A stretch of 64,000 nt of DNA from positions 11,284,001 through 11,348,000 of the forward strand of contig JAGUCH010000001.1 of the NCBI GenBank assembly GCA_019096065.1, written 5' to 3'. Positions 46,596 through 57,138 of this stretch are shown one piece after another. How positions within the stretch are numbered: the first letter of the stretch is position 1; the number at the start of each line of letters is the position of its first letter. The translations under genes were made by a program, and so were the position numbers. The notes beneath the pieces are model-generated. The model ran no database searches. It had not been told where the DNA came from and saw only the letters and a list, made by a program, of their open reading frames with translations. Source of the DNA: Paracyclopina nana. Lineage: Eukaryota; Arthropoda; Copepoda; Cyclopoida; Cyclopettidae.

Positions 46596-47821
46596 AGCTT
46601 GATCATGAAATGGAATACACGGAGCATGAGGGCAAGCCTCAGAACAAAACGATTGACATCTACGACAAGTTTAATCAAGTGCTCTTCAGGGAGAAGAAAA
46701 AGGACGTTTTGGAGTTCCTCTCCAGCCTCATCAACCTGATCCTCAAAGGCATCATCCTCAGTGGCGTCTATTTACTGCCCACTGCCATCAACTCCTCGTT
46801 CAACTTCAACTCGACAAGTGGCACGATCACGTATCTGCCAGGAACCTCCACTTCCATCACCTCGGCTGTGGAAGGCACCAATGTCACCCGAACCTCGGTG
46901 ACCTCGTCGACCACCACGGTGCCCGTGGATGTCACCTCGTATGTCAACCGGTTAACCGCCGTAAGGGATACATTCTCCACGGCCATTACGAACTTTCAGA
47001 ACACTGCCAATACCATTTCGAATGTGATCAACAATTACAGCACGACCATCACCAACTTTTTTGGCATGTTCCCTGGCATCCCTGCCATTTTCAACGGCCT
47101 AAGAGATAACATGCGACTGAATGAGCTTTTGGCCATTTTGCAGGCCATTTTGGCTGGAGGGCGGAAGAAGAAGAGTGTGGAGCAAGGCAGGGAAATTCTG
47201 GCCGGAATTGGAGATGACGACCAGGGACGAGTGGAGCTGATCCAGGTGAACTTTGAGACCATTTACAAAAAGGTCATTGGTCACTTCCCACAAGGCCCAC
47301 CCTTGGATGACAAATTGGAGGAAATGGTGGCAAACCAGGAAATACAGACGGATACAGACGATACAGATCTGGACTCTATCGATGATTTGGATCTTTTGGA
47401 GGATAAAGATTTTGATGCAACAGAGGGAGAAGAGGATGGGAATAAGCCCCTGATAGCTTTGCCTCAGGGGCCACCAAGCAGCGATGAAGAATTGCTGCCA
47501 ATCAGCATGAATTTGCCTGATCCGAACCACTGGTTTTTTGTGGCTGCCAAGAGTCCGTGCAAAACTGCAGAATGTGTCATCAATTCGCAGCCGCCAAGAG
47601 AAGAGGAGGAGTTGAAACAAAAGAAAATTGAAGCGTGCATGAAGGCTGCCAAGAACAGGAAAAATGTCAAGGTAAATTGCTTTATTCTCTAACCATAATT
47701 AAAATTAACCACGGCTCCAATATTCTTGAATTAGGGTTACATCTGCATCATTAAGCAGAAAAAGAAGCCAAACCTGGCCGCTGAAGGAGACGAACGAGAA
47801 CAACAGATGAAGCAACCATGA
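46596..47821 (+). CDS. paralogous 3' exon set, form 2 of the membrane protein
   Basis: Exons 46596-47671 and 47735-47821. The first starts with two bases of a split codon and fits the phase of the exon at 45244-45541. Only 100 bases separate it from the stop of form 1, with no room for a promoter and signal-peptide exon. Joined to that exon the protein would have 486 residues. Architecture: membrane segment (LINLILKGIILSGVYLLP), Thr/Ser/Val-rich region, helical part with MFPGIPAIFNG and GIGDDDQGRVELI, an acidic linker, then a Cys module (NLPDPNHWFF, CKTAECVINSQ, KIEACMKAA, GYICIIK). Two AATAAA signals follow at 47832 and 47843. Confidence 0.68.
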
Positions 47822-47831
47822 AAACCACTTG

Positions 47832-47848
47832 AATAAAAACGAAATAAA
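47832..47848 (+). terminator. polyadenylation signals after form 2
   Basis: Two AATAAA motifs within 30 nt of the stop codon. They show that form 2 can end its own transcript before the third exon set. Confidence 0.55.
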
Positions 47849-48028
47849 ACGAGCCTAATTCAAATATTACTTTGTCGGTTTTTCATTTCCTTCTGAGTTG
47901 CACTTGATTCTTCTACTTTATAGTATGGCACACTTTTCCGCTCCTATTCAAGCAAGCATAATTTTTACTCTGCATGTGTGATTTATCACTCGCTTGCTAA
48001 ATCATGCGTTGATTCTTTTATTTGCCAG

Positions 48029-49617
48029 TTTCTGAGGACGAATATGAGGCACTGGATTCAGCCATCACCAACTACTTTGCCAGTTTGCTGGATGGACCTC
48101 CCAAAAAATTCCACCATTCCATGAGCTTCTACAAGTTCAAACATTACCTGCAGAAGCAGAAGAAAAAAGATATCCTGGAGATTTGGCAGCAATTTCACAA
48201 CTTCCTTACAAACTGGCTAATTCTGAGTGGGATTTGGCTGCTTCCGTGGGCAGTCCAGTTCACCAATAATTCCACAGCTGCCTCCAGGTAAAATTCATCA
48301 GCTAAACATTCATTAAAGAGACTGATATTTTTTCAGTGGTGTCACAGTGGTCACCAATACAAACATCGTTGGTACCAATACCACCACACAAACCAACCCA
48401 ACCACCACTCAGACCATTGTCACTGACCCCTTGGCTAATATCGTGAACAGATTGACTCAAGTCAATACCAACTTAGCCACTAATTTAGACACAATCAACA
48501 CAGCAGTGAATGCACTGGTGACTTCAGTGGATAATTTTGCCGGCACTGTTGTTAACTTTGATGGAAAAATTCCTGGCATTCCATCCATCTTTAATGCAAA
48601 CAAAATTCAAAATCTAATTGATCTTTTGACAATTGTTTTGGGCCAAGTTGGCAGAAGCTTTTTCGGCCGAAGTTTTGCCCTATTTGGGTGGGGTCAAGAG
48701 GCCTTAGTTGGCCTTGGAGATGATCCAAATGGCACCATTGAATTCATCAATTTGAATTGTCAGGAATACAACCGCATCCAAGATTCAAGGAAGGTAATTT
48801 GCCTAATGCACTGATCGTTTTCCCTCAATGAAAGTTTTCCCTTAATGAAACTTATCATCATGATAAGAGTGTGCTCCCAAAAAATGAGAAATTTGATTTT
48901 AAGTACTCACGAAATAGCTCGAGTCTTCAAAAATGGTCAATGTTAGAATTTTCCCGTTTAAACATTGCCCAAGTTCTAGCTTGACAACATGCATATGTAT
49001 GTATGTCATGAAAAGCTCAAAATTCATCCAAGAAAGGAATTTTTCATATGTGTTCTTATCAATTTTGGAAACAAAACAGCATAGAAGATGCCTCTTGGCA
49101 AAATAAGAAGTGATTTTCATTTTTCACATGATGTACTCTCTAATTGAAGTGCAACTTTCAATTCTCCGAAATCATAGTGATGATTGTCGTCCCCCTAACG
49201 TACTTTGTTGCCATCCGAAAAATGTAATCATTATTTTCCATTTTTGACTCGCATCACTAATGTTTTCCCGACTTTTTGTATCTTTGCTTAGCCAACGCAA
49301 CAAGGGGCACCAGTTGGTCCTCCTCAAATGGAACTAGACGTCCCCGTGAATTTGCCAGATCCTCAAGATTGGTATTTTTTGAAGTCCTCGATCAATTGTG
49401 GAGATGCCAAATGCTTGGCGGAAAATTCCCAAAGTGCCAATCTATTATCGTTGCCTGAGAAGAAAAATATGATTGAACTTTGCATGAAATCTGCTAGGAA
49501 ACTAAGCCAAGTAAAAGTGAGTTGGCATGGGAATCAGAATCTGGACCAAAATATTGATGATGATATGTTGCTGCTTTTTTTTTCTAGGGCTTCGTCTGCA
49601 GGTTGATGCCTAAATAG
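48029..49617 (+). CDS. paralogous 3' exon set, form 3 of the membrane protein
   Basis: Exons 48029-48287, 48337-48793, 49292-49516 and 49588-49617 join in phase. The first begins with two bases of a split codon and again fits the 45244-45541 exon; the product would have 422 residues. The order matches form 2: acidic start (SEDEYEALDS), basic stretch, membrane segment (FLTNWLILSGIWLLPWAVQF), Thr/Asn/Val-rich region, helical part with GKIPGIPSIFNA and GLGDDPNGTIEFI, then the Cys module (NLPDPQDWYF, CGDAKCLAENSQ, MIELCMKSA, GFVCRL). Extra introns split what forms 1 and 2 keep in single exons. Between form 2 and this set I find no candidate signal-peptide exon. Confidence 0.68.
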
Positions 49618-50080
49618 AAAAATCTCGGTTGGCTTTTGGTGTTGTGATATGACCCTAAGCTAATTAGTAAATCTTTGCCTGGAGTATGAAAAACTAGACT
49701 TTTCGGTTGAAGTGGCATTAAGTACATGCGTGGTTTTCTTTGCAGCACATGATTAGGGCCTCATCACTTGGTCTTGCATTCAATCACCGTGTCCACGTAT
49801 GATCAAATCGACGATAGTAATGTCAACAAATTTAATTTTCGGCTTGGTTGAGCTGTTATGATACAGCTGATATCTCTATGAGATATTATCTCATTTCATT
49901 TGTGTATAAAGCACAAAGAAATATTCGGGATAAAATGGAAAGACCGGGCGCACGGGTCAAGTGCCATAATAGCATACAGCTGACCGTAATTGTTGGCATT
50001 TTTATATATTATAGTTTATTTTGGATAACAGCTATCGCAGTAAGGAGTAATTCGACCCGAAGTGAATTTTGCATTTAGAA
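49618..50080. other. intergenic stretch between convergent genes
   Basis: No gene supported. A minus-strand AATAAA (50015-50020) probably belongs to the Dpr-type gene. Confidence 0.45.
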
Positions 50081-53055
50081 TTACACGCACAGATAACTGA
50101 GCAGAATCATGAGGAGGACCAAGTCCCGAAACGGACTTGGGTACATTCTTGGCTGATTGGAGGATGACTTTTGTTGGTTATTGGTAGTTTGAATGGCCGC
50201 TGGCTTGGAGTCATCTGCAAAATAACCGAGAAATCCCAGTCAGATCAAAAGCCAGTTTTTCACAGGAAAAGTGCAGTCGGTGTGTGTGGCAGAAATTTGC
50301 GTAAGTAAATAAAAATATACTTGCCTTTGAGGACGTGAACTTTGATCTCCTTGGCCTCGGAATTCGATGGAATACATTGGAACTTTCCATTGTGGGATGA
50401 ATTGACTTTGGAAATGACAAGTGAGCTCACGGTGACTCCGGGGCGCCAATTTTGGTCGAAAAATAGGCGGACATTATTTTGGCTTCCATTACTGCTGCTG
50501 CTGGTCCACTCTGACACATCAATAAGCTGCAACAATGAAATTCCATCAATTTTCGATGGGGGCAACATCTGACATCTCTTATGTAACACATTATTGCTTT
50601 TTTGCCACAAAGAATCTATTAAGTCTTTGTGTAGTTATTTTGGGTACACATTGTGAGGTTTGACGTGAGTTGATCTCAAGTTGCTTTCACGAAGGCGGTG
50701 ACGACAAAAACGTCATTTCGGGTAGTATTTTCAGCTCTAATTTCAAATAACGTTCGAGTCCAATTGGTTTTTTGCTCAAGAAAGGCAAACATTCAGCCTT
50801 CCGGATTTCAGTTCAGCCTTGACCTTACTACAAATAGAGATCCAAAATTGCAATTTGGCTCACATCAATTTCTTCATCTTACAAGTTGCAACACTTAGAT
50901 GATTTGACGGAAGTCTTCTAACTCTTCTTTGTTTTTGTTTACATTTTGGCGGTCACCCGCACTGCTGAGTGCTGACGCGTCTCAGCTGGATGCAGCTGAT
51001 ACATTTTCATAATAAAAACGAATTTACAGTGTGCCTTTTTAAGTACCTTATCAGTGAGCTTCCAGAAGACGTAAGATGGAGGATTTGGACTGATGACGAG
51101 ACAGGTGAGGTTGAGGCTTGAAGCGTAGTCCACAAAGAGTTCCCGATCGCCGAGAATCTCGGTGCGAGGCTCTGAAAATTGAAAAGTCAAATCCCTGTTC
51201 GGACTAAACAATGGCAGCAGGTCTTCTTCAAAGGAGGAAATGCTGCCGGAAATTGCCAAGGGTCCCCTAATAGGCTTTCAACAGCAGCAGCTATTACCCC
51301 CTCAATGTCGAGGGACTCATGACTCTTTGGCCTTTCAAACGAGAAAATACGGCTGCGCACCGTAGTTATACTATACGGTAAGAGGCTTTTCTTACAGGGA
51401 GAAACAAGGGTGGGAAACCTCTGAAAACATTCTATGGAGAGAGCTAGCTTTCCGGAGCCAGGAAATTGGTCAAATTACCGACAGGTTTCTCTTTAATAAT
51501 GTGGACAAACTTTGATGGCTGTCTTGACATGAATGCTCCGAGTGCGTCGTAAAAAGGAGGCTTTTAAGAGAATCAATATGGTAAGGCTGAAATCTCCTCT
51601 AATTCCTAATGACAAGACTGCTTGTGATCTGGATAAAACGTTTTCCCTCGAAAGGCCTCTTTCATCTATTTCCTTGAAGGACTACAATAACATGTGTACA
51701 TGGACTCATGCTACTATATTCCAATTTTTGATGTTTTTCACATCATGTGTAAGTGCCAAAATAAGGCCTTGTTTTGGCCTAGTAAGTCTCTAATGGCTAA
51801 TTTCCTTTTGCTGTTTTCTCTCGTTTTGAGGGGACTCCTTGGCTGTAAGATGAAATTAATTGTTATTGGCTTACCCACGACAGAGAGATGAAACTTGAAA
51901 GTTTTATAAGGTTCAGAATTGACCTGGCATTCGTAGACACCCTGGTCTTGATACGTGACTGAATTGATGGTAAGGAACCAGTCTGCGGATTCGGGCTCGT
52001 GCAAAACTTTGAACCTCTCATCAGAAATATACACAAATTTGCCAACGGCAATCAGACTTGTGTCCCTATACCGAACCCAGGACACCTGCAAAAACAAATC
52101 CGGACGTTGCATGTAATTGAAATCTGCAATAAATACTTTTGTTTAGGATAGGCCCAAATGTGCCCCTAACAAGCAAGTGAGCTAGGCATATGCTAATGCG
52201 AATGAAAAATTCATATGCCTATTGATTCTCCTGTAGGTGCTCACAAGTTGACATTGTTGAACAAATAGTTTTTAGATTGACTGCGAACGGTTGTGAGCAG
52301 ATGAGCGCAGCCATTAAAAGGTGCTGAAGCATATTGTTAATTAATCATGAGCGACAAAATGGAAAGCAAGACTAATTTTTGTTTCAAGCAACGCGAGTTA
52401 AGTCGTTACCTAAGCAACATTATCATTCATTAATGCTACATTCAAATCCCCTCGAGAGTATATAGCATAATACCCCACTTGCCTTTTAGCTAATATGCTC
52501 CCAAATAGGAGCTTTTTTTGGTGATAGCGCTAGGCATTATAAAACAATTCGGATGGCTAAAAAGAAGCTCGTCTCCTCTTTTGTAGCATCAATTCCTCGG
52601 GAAAAATCTCCCAGGGAAAGTACGTATTTTATCTCAGGCTTACCGTTTTTTGACCAACAAGGTTTTCTGCCACACATTTTATGGTGGCCTTTCTGCCCAC
52701 GGTGGCCTTCACGAAAGTCACATTCTTGTTGTTGTCATCATAGGTCACCACCGTTCGAATTTTTCTCTCTTCTTCTCCCCCTGAAAAGGACGAGGAATTT
52801 TATTCTAGTATTTTTTTCCAAACATGAAGCACGGCTCTTGGGATTTCAAAGATATTGGCCTGATCCTTTGTTGTTTTTATATTTTGCTAGCCCCACAATC
52901 ATGAAGGAAATGGCTCAAGTGATATATTCCGGAATGGCTTTCCCCTTTAAAGACGTCATTAAATTATCCAAAAAGAACTACTCACCTATGAGAGGTAGTG
53001 AAACCATAACAATTAATCCCATGCTCAGACAAAGCCAATGCCACCAAATTGCCAT
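50081..53055 (-). CDS. dpr-like: Dpr-type two-Ig-domain cell-surface protein
   Basis: Exons 53055-52986, 52780-52644, 52085-51875, 51171-51047, 50526-50325 and 50214-50081 join in phase to 292 residues. Exon 1 is a signal peptide (MAIWWHWLCLSMGLIVMVS). Exons 2-3 form the first Ig domain: KCVAENL, VSWVRYRDTSLIAVG, YISDERFKVLHEPESADWFL and DQGVYECQV, all characteristic of Dpr proteins. Exons 4-5 form the second (TEILGDRELFVDY, NLTCLVISPNPPSYVFW, GKFQCIPSN). The tail ends in a hydrophobic run (LVLLMILLSYLCV), suggesting a GPI or membrane anchor. Dpr proteins pair with DIP receptors to specify synaptic partners in insects. The intron after exon 5 starts GCAAGT, a GC-AG intron. AATAAA lies 61 nt past the stop. 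Confidence 0.88.
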
Positions 53056-56000
53056 TTTAATTATATGATGATTATGGTGGAACCTGCAAGAGCAAAAAAG
53101 AAAAATCAGCAATGAATATAATCATCAGACATGACAAAAGATGGAAAGTAGCTTAAGAAATTTGCATAATCCTCGACTTTCTGGCATAATTGCATTTTTT
53201 GCGTGTCTCAAATCTGCAAACTGGCCCAAGCACGTGGCACTTCTTTGCTCCACAGTTCCGCCCTTCTGCAAAAATGCAAAAATCCACCGGTAGCAGCAGC
53301 GGTAGAGCTTGTACATTTTAGCGAGGGACCCTAACAGATTGTCCAAACAATTTAATCTCCTGAAGCCCTACATTTCAAATTGGTCATCTACCACAGAGAC
53401 GACCAATGCATAGATGACCACATTTAAAATCCACTTTTGCAGCACAGCTTTTGCTGCTCCACGCAAAAATTACCAACAACTCTTTTTTCATGTTTCATCT
53501 CTACCATTTGGTGTTTAAGGAGGTTGAACAGAAGCAATACAAATTGGCTCTTAATGAAAGCCTTTGATTTATGATGGCCATTAGCAGAAAAAGGGAAATA
53601 ATGGAGCTGTAATTGTATCACTTTTGAGAGCTGCTGACTCGAAAAATACGTAGTATATCCCACTGGTTGCTGTAGAGAGCTAGAAAAATGTGTGCAAGAT
53701 TCTGACTTGGAGGCCTAATTGGACTTCCTCGGTATTTATTAAAGGGAAAAAATTCCTTTCATTTTTCGTGTAGCTCAAGAGATCCATTATAACTTTTTTG
53801 CTATTCATGCTTGTCATCTAAACGTTCAGATTTTAGGCTAAGTGGCTTGGGTGCGTTCATTATAGTGGTACTGCGGTAAATCCTTGCGCCACACACAAAT
53901 TACTCCGCTGCTGGAGATGCATTTATTATAGCAGATAATGCTGGTGGTAAAGAAGAAGGAGCATAGCTTAACTGGAACAAAGCTCTTTCGTGATAGTGTT
54001 CATTAGTCAGCATTTGTAGCATGTAAACATCCATCTTTTTTTTCACTACCATTGCACTGCACAGTGCAACCTAAGAAATTGGTATCAAATTCAAAAAGCT
54101 GAATTTCCCACGCTTTTTGTTGGTACTTCTACCATGTGTACTACACATAGTAGGAGTAAAAATTGAGCTCCTTTCTTCTCAAGGACAGCTTAATGCCTCC
54201 ATTAATGCTTATCATGGGGGTACTATTTCACTGATTGAGAGATTACCAAAAGAGGATGGAAAATCTTGTGGAAAATTGATTTTCACTTGAGCCCCACTCT
54301 CACCCAGATTCTTACAGCTACTGTAGACTCAAACCGCCTGAATTTTGGCAGCATACCAAAAATGGCCTCTTTTGCTGGCAAACTTGATTCCGTTGTCTCA
54401 AGAGTTCATTTCTCAGCTTCATCTCAACATAATGGTAATGGAAAGGATTGGACTGAGCAGGAGCTCACTTATTGCTGAGGAGGAGGCCAGCAGCAATTGC
54501 TGAGTCAGGTGTGTGTGTTAGGAACACATTTATTATCTCCCATTGGACCATACTCATTAGTCTTCTATGATAGCAAGCCCAAATCCGCTATTGCACCATA
54601 CTACAAATATACAGTATATAGCACATGCCAAAAAGGCTTTTTCGCATGACATTTTGCAGTTTCACTGATAGTTGCGCTTGCACTCATATGCCAAATTGAA
54701 ATTAGCTCTTGAAAAACTTCATGAATAATGATGCGACTTTTTGCAGAAAAGTGGTGAAAGTTAGATGTTAGCCACAATAGTAGTGGAGACCACCAATAGT
54801 AGTACATAATTCATATGTGTGATTTATTAGAAAATAAGGACAGTTTGCAGCAGAGTTTGGAGCATGTATTGATTAATTGACTTGTTTGCAAGCTTTTCAT
54901 AACTTTGGGAAATTGAAAAACTTTCCTAGGTTAGGTGGGGTCAAAGATTCGGTTTTTTTCTCCTTGCCTGCCTTTTAAAAGCATCAAGCAATTTCTCATT
55001 TCCGAAATTTGTATTTGGCCTAGTTTTACCATCATAGAAAGGGCAGCATTCAGCGGCTTAGATATACAATAAAGCCTTCTTATCCTTTTAGCCATAAAGT
55101 AAATTGATTTTTAGTGCTGTTGCTTTTTTAGAAGATCCACACCAACACCACCAGAGCCTCCGCCAAACAGAGATAAATGAAGCATCCTAAAGCACAATGG
55201 GGCAAGCGGATTTTGCAGACCCCAGATTACACAAACGCACAATAACGCTCCCTTATTGAAGATATGCAGCTGACTCGAATTAAGTGAATGAGGTCTTTTT
55301 AAGGTTCCTTTCTCACAGTGCTATTGGGCTTATGTGGACTGCTTTGAACAGAAGGTCTGCGCAAAAAGAAACTTTGGTAGTGGTATTACCAACAATGCCA
55401 ATATATAAATTCCTAAATTAATAACAAAAGCTCCAAGGACTACGAAAAAGCTGATGGAATTTGGCATCTTTTCTTCAGCAACGAAAAGTGGTTTTTCCCT
55501 AATGCTTCCTTGCATTTGGCTGGGGAAAAGCCAGTAAAGACAATATGCTCTAGCGGTATTTCAGCAGAAGAATTTGCCGCAAAATTTCTACCTTTTTTCT
55601 ATCAGGAAAGTGAGCCAGCTCGCAGTTATTTTCTCGTTGCAGTAATATCAATCTCAAGTTGGATTGGTGTAGCCTACTGTAATGAAGTTAGCCATGGAAC
55701 AACAATATTATGATGATGGTAGCATTGTAATGTGAGAGTACATTTTTTAGGCCCCTTTTTGTCCTAAGATTTGACGCCACCACATGATGAGTGAGAGCAT
55801 GTCATAATTTCTTTGAACAATAGGAGAGAGAGCTCATAATTTTTCCTGGTTGATGAAAAACCGGGCACACTGGGCTTAGCCGAAAAAGCATTCTTATGTA
55901 TTTTTAACACCCCAATGACATTGACTGGTCTCCAATATGGCAATGCTAGCCAGTCTGTCTGGAAAGTTTTGGACTCCTCCAAGAAATCCAAGGAGATCTG

Positions 56001-56361
56001 GCAAAACAAAGAATTTTTTCATTCCACCAATTTGCAATGAAAAACTCATGCTGTTAATCATGGAGTGAAACAAAATTGCAAAACATGCAGGATTTTTTTT
56101 CAATCAGGCAAAAAGAGAAGTTTTCTGCGCGACCTTTGAATCTCATTTGAAAAATTCATCACTCAAGAATTGCTATAATCAATACTTTCTCTCAATTGAC
56201 GCAAGTTAATGTACTACGTACCGTTGAGAATAGTAACAATTTTCTTTCTTCAAGCCATAAAAGTGGATTGTAGGCAAAAAGTTGCTTAAAAAGGGGAAGC
56301 TTTTTGCTCGTAACAGAAAAAACCGCGAATGCAAGGTCCAGCTGAAGTAGAACAAAAATAC
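53056..56361. other. 3.3-kb gene-poor stretch upstream of the Dpr-type gene
   Basis: No gene that I can support. A minus-strand ATG-started frame at 55330-55515 encodes 61 residues with one hydrophobic segment (FFVVLGAFVINLGIYILALL); there is nothing else to back it. The part nearest 53056 probably contains the Dpr-type promoter and 5' UTR. Confidence 0.35.
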
Positions 56362-57130
56362 GGGTGGCGCTATTCTACCTACCTTGAAAACCTACAAATA
56401 TACAAACTCGACCCCAATTGACCCTGAGGTGCGAATTCAAACCTTTGTGAAAGTTTGTATTTTAAAATTAATAAAGTACAAACTCAGTTTAGTGGTGCCC
56501 ATCAATTTATAGAATGCAAACTTGAGAGCAGTTGACCCCTAAGTGTGAATTCACACTTGTAAATGTGTTTAAAAAATAGTTCTAGCTGCATCAAATTGAG
56601 TAAATAAACAGGCAGAGTTGGAGAATTTGTTTTTTTCTTCTGATTCTACTGATTTTCATTGTTGGTTTATGTGCTGCTACTTATTTTCTAAAGGATTTTG
56701 GGGCATCCAAGCTTATTAGTCAACAAAGAAGTACTCATCTAAGTATCATCCAATTTCAGCCTAAAATGAAAGCTAACCTGATCATTGAATTGGCTAAAAA
56801 TGCTCTTTTTGCGAATTATTAATATTACAATGCTTTCACATAAAAAATTGTTATAGATTACTTTAAATGACCTTTTGAATGAACCTTTAAGAAGTTGCTA
56901 AAAATACACCCATCTGCAGCCAAATTGAGAATTTGATCTGTCTAGTTTGTGACAAAGGTGTGAGCTCACAAATTGGATCAAGTTTGCATTTTATTGATTA
57001 TCCAGAGTTTGTATAATACTAAATTATAATTGGCAAACTCACGCTAAGGTGTGAATTTTTGATTAAGCATCAGATTGTGATAAGTTTGTATGTTAGTAGA
57101 TTTTCAAGGTGGCTATAGTATAGCCGCCGC
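56362..57130. mobile_element. 769-bp non-autonomous element with 8-bp duplication
   Basis: Flanked by a perfect AAAAATAC (56354-56361 and 57131-57138). The ends are imperfect inverted repeats of about 47 bp: GGGTGGCGCTATTCTACC on the left and GCGGCGGCTATACTATAGCC on the inverted right, then a shared ACCTTGAAAA and ACATACAAACT-like block. Inside, variants of AGGTGTGAATTCAAAC and AGTTTGTA recur in both orientations. The 8-bp duplication fits hAT, Merlin or P-type elements. No open frame of note. Confidence 0.75.
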
Positions 57131-57138
57131 AAAAATAC

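Noticed and set aside
52553..53068. Plus-strand open frame of 171 codons
   Set aside because: It lies opposite the signal-peptide exon and first Ig exon of the Dpr-type gene and has an improbable composition.
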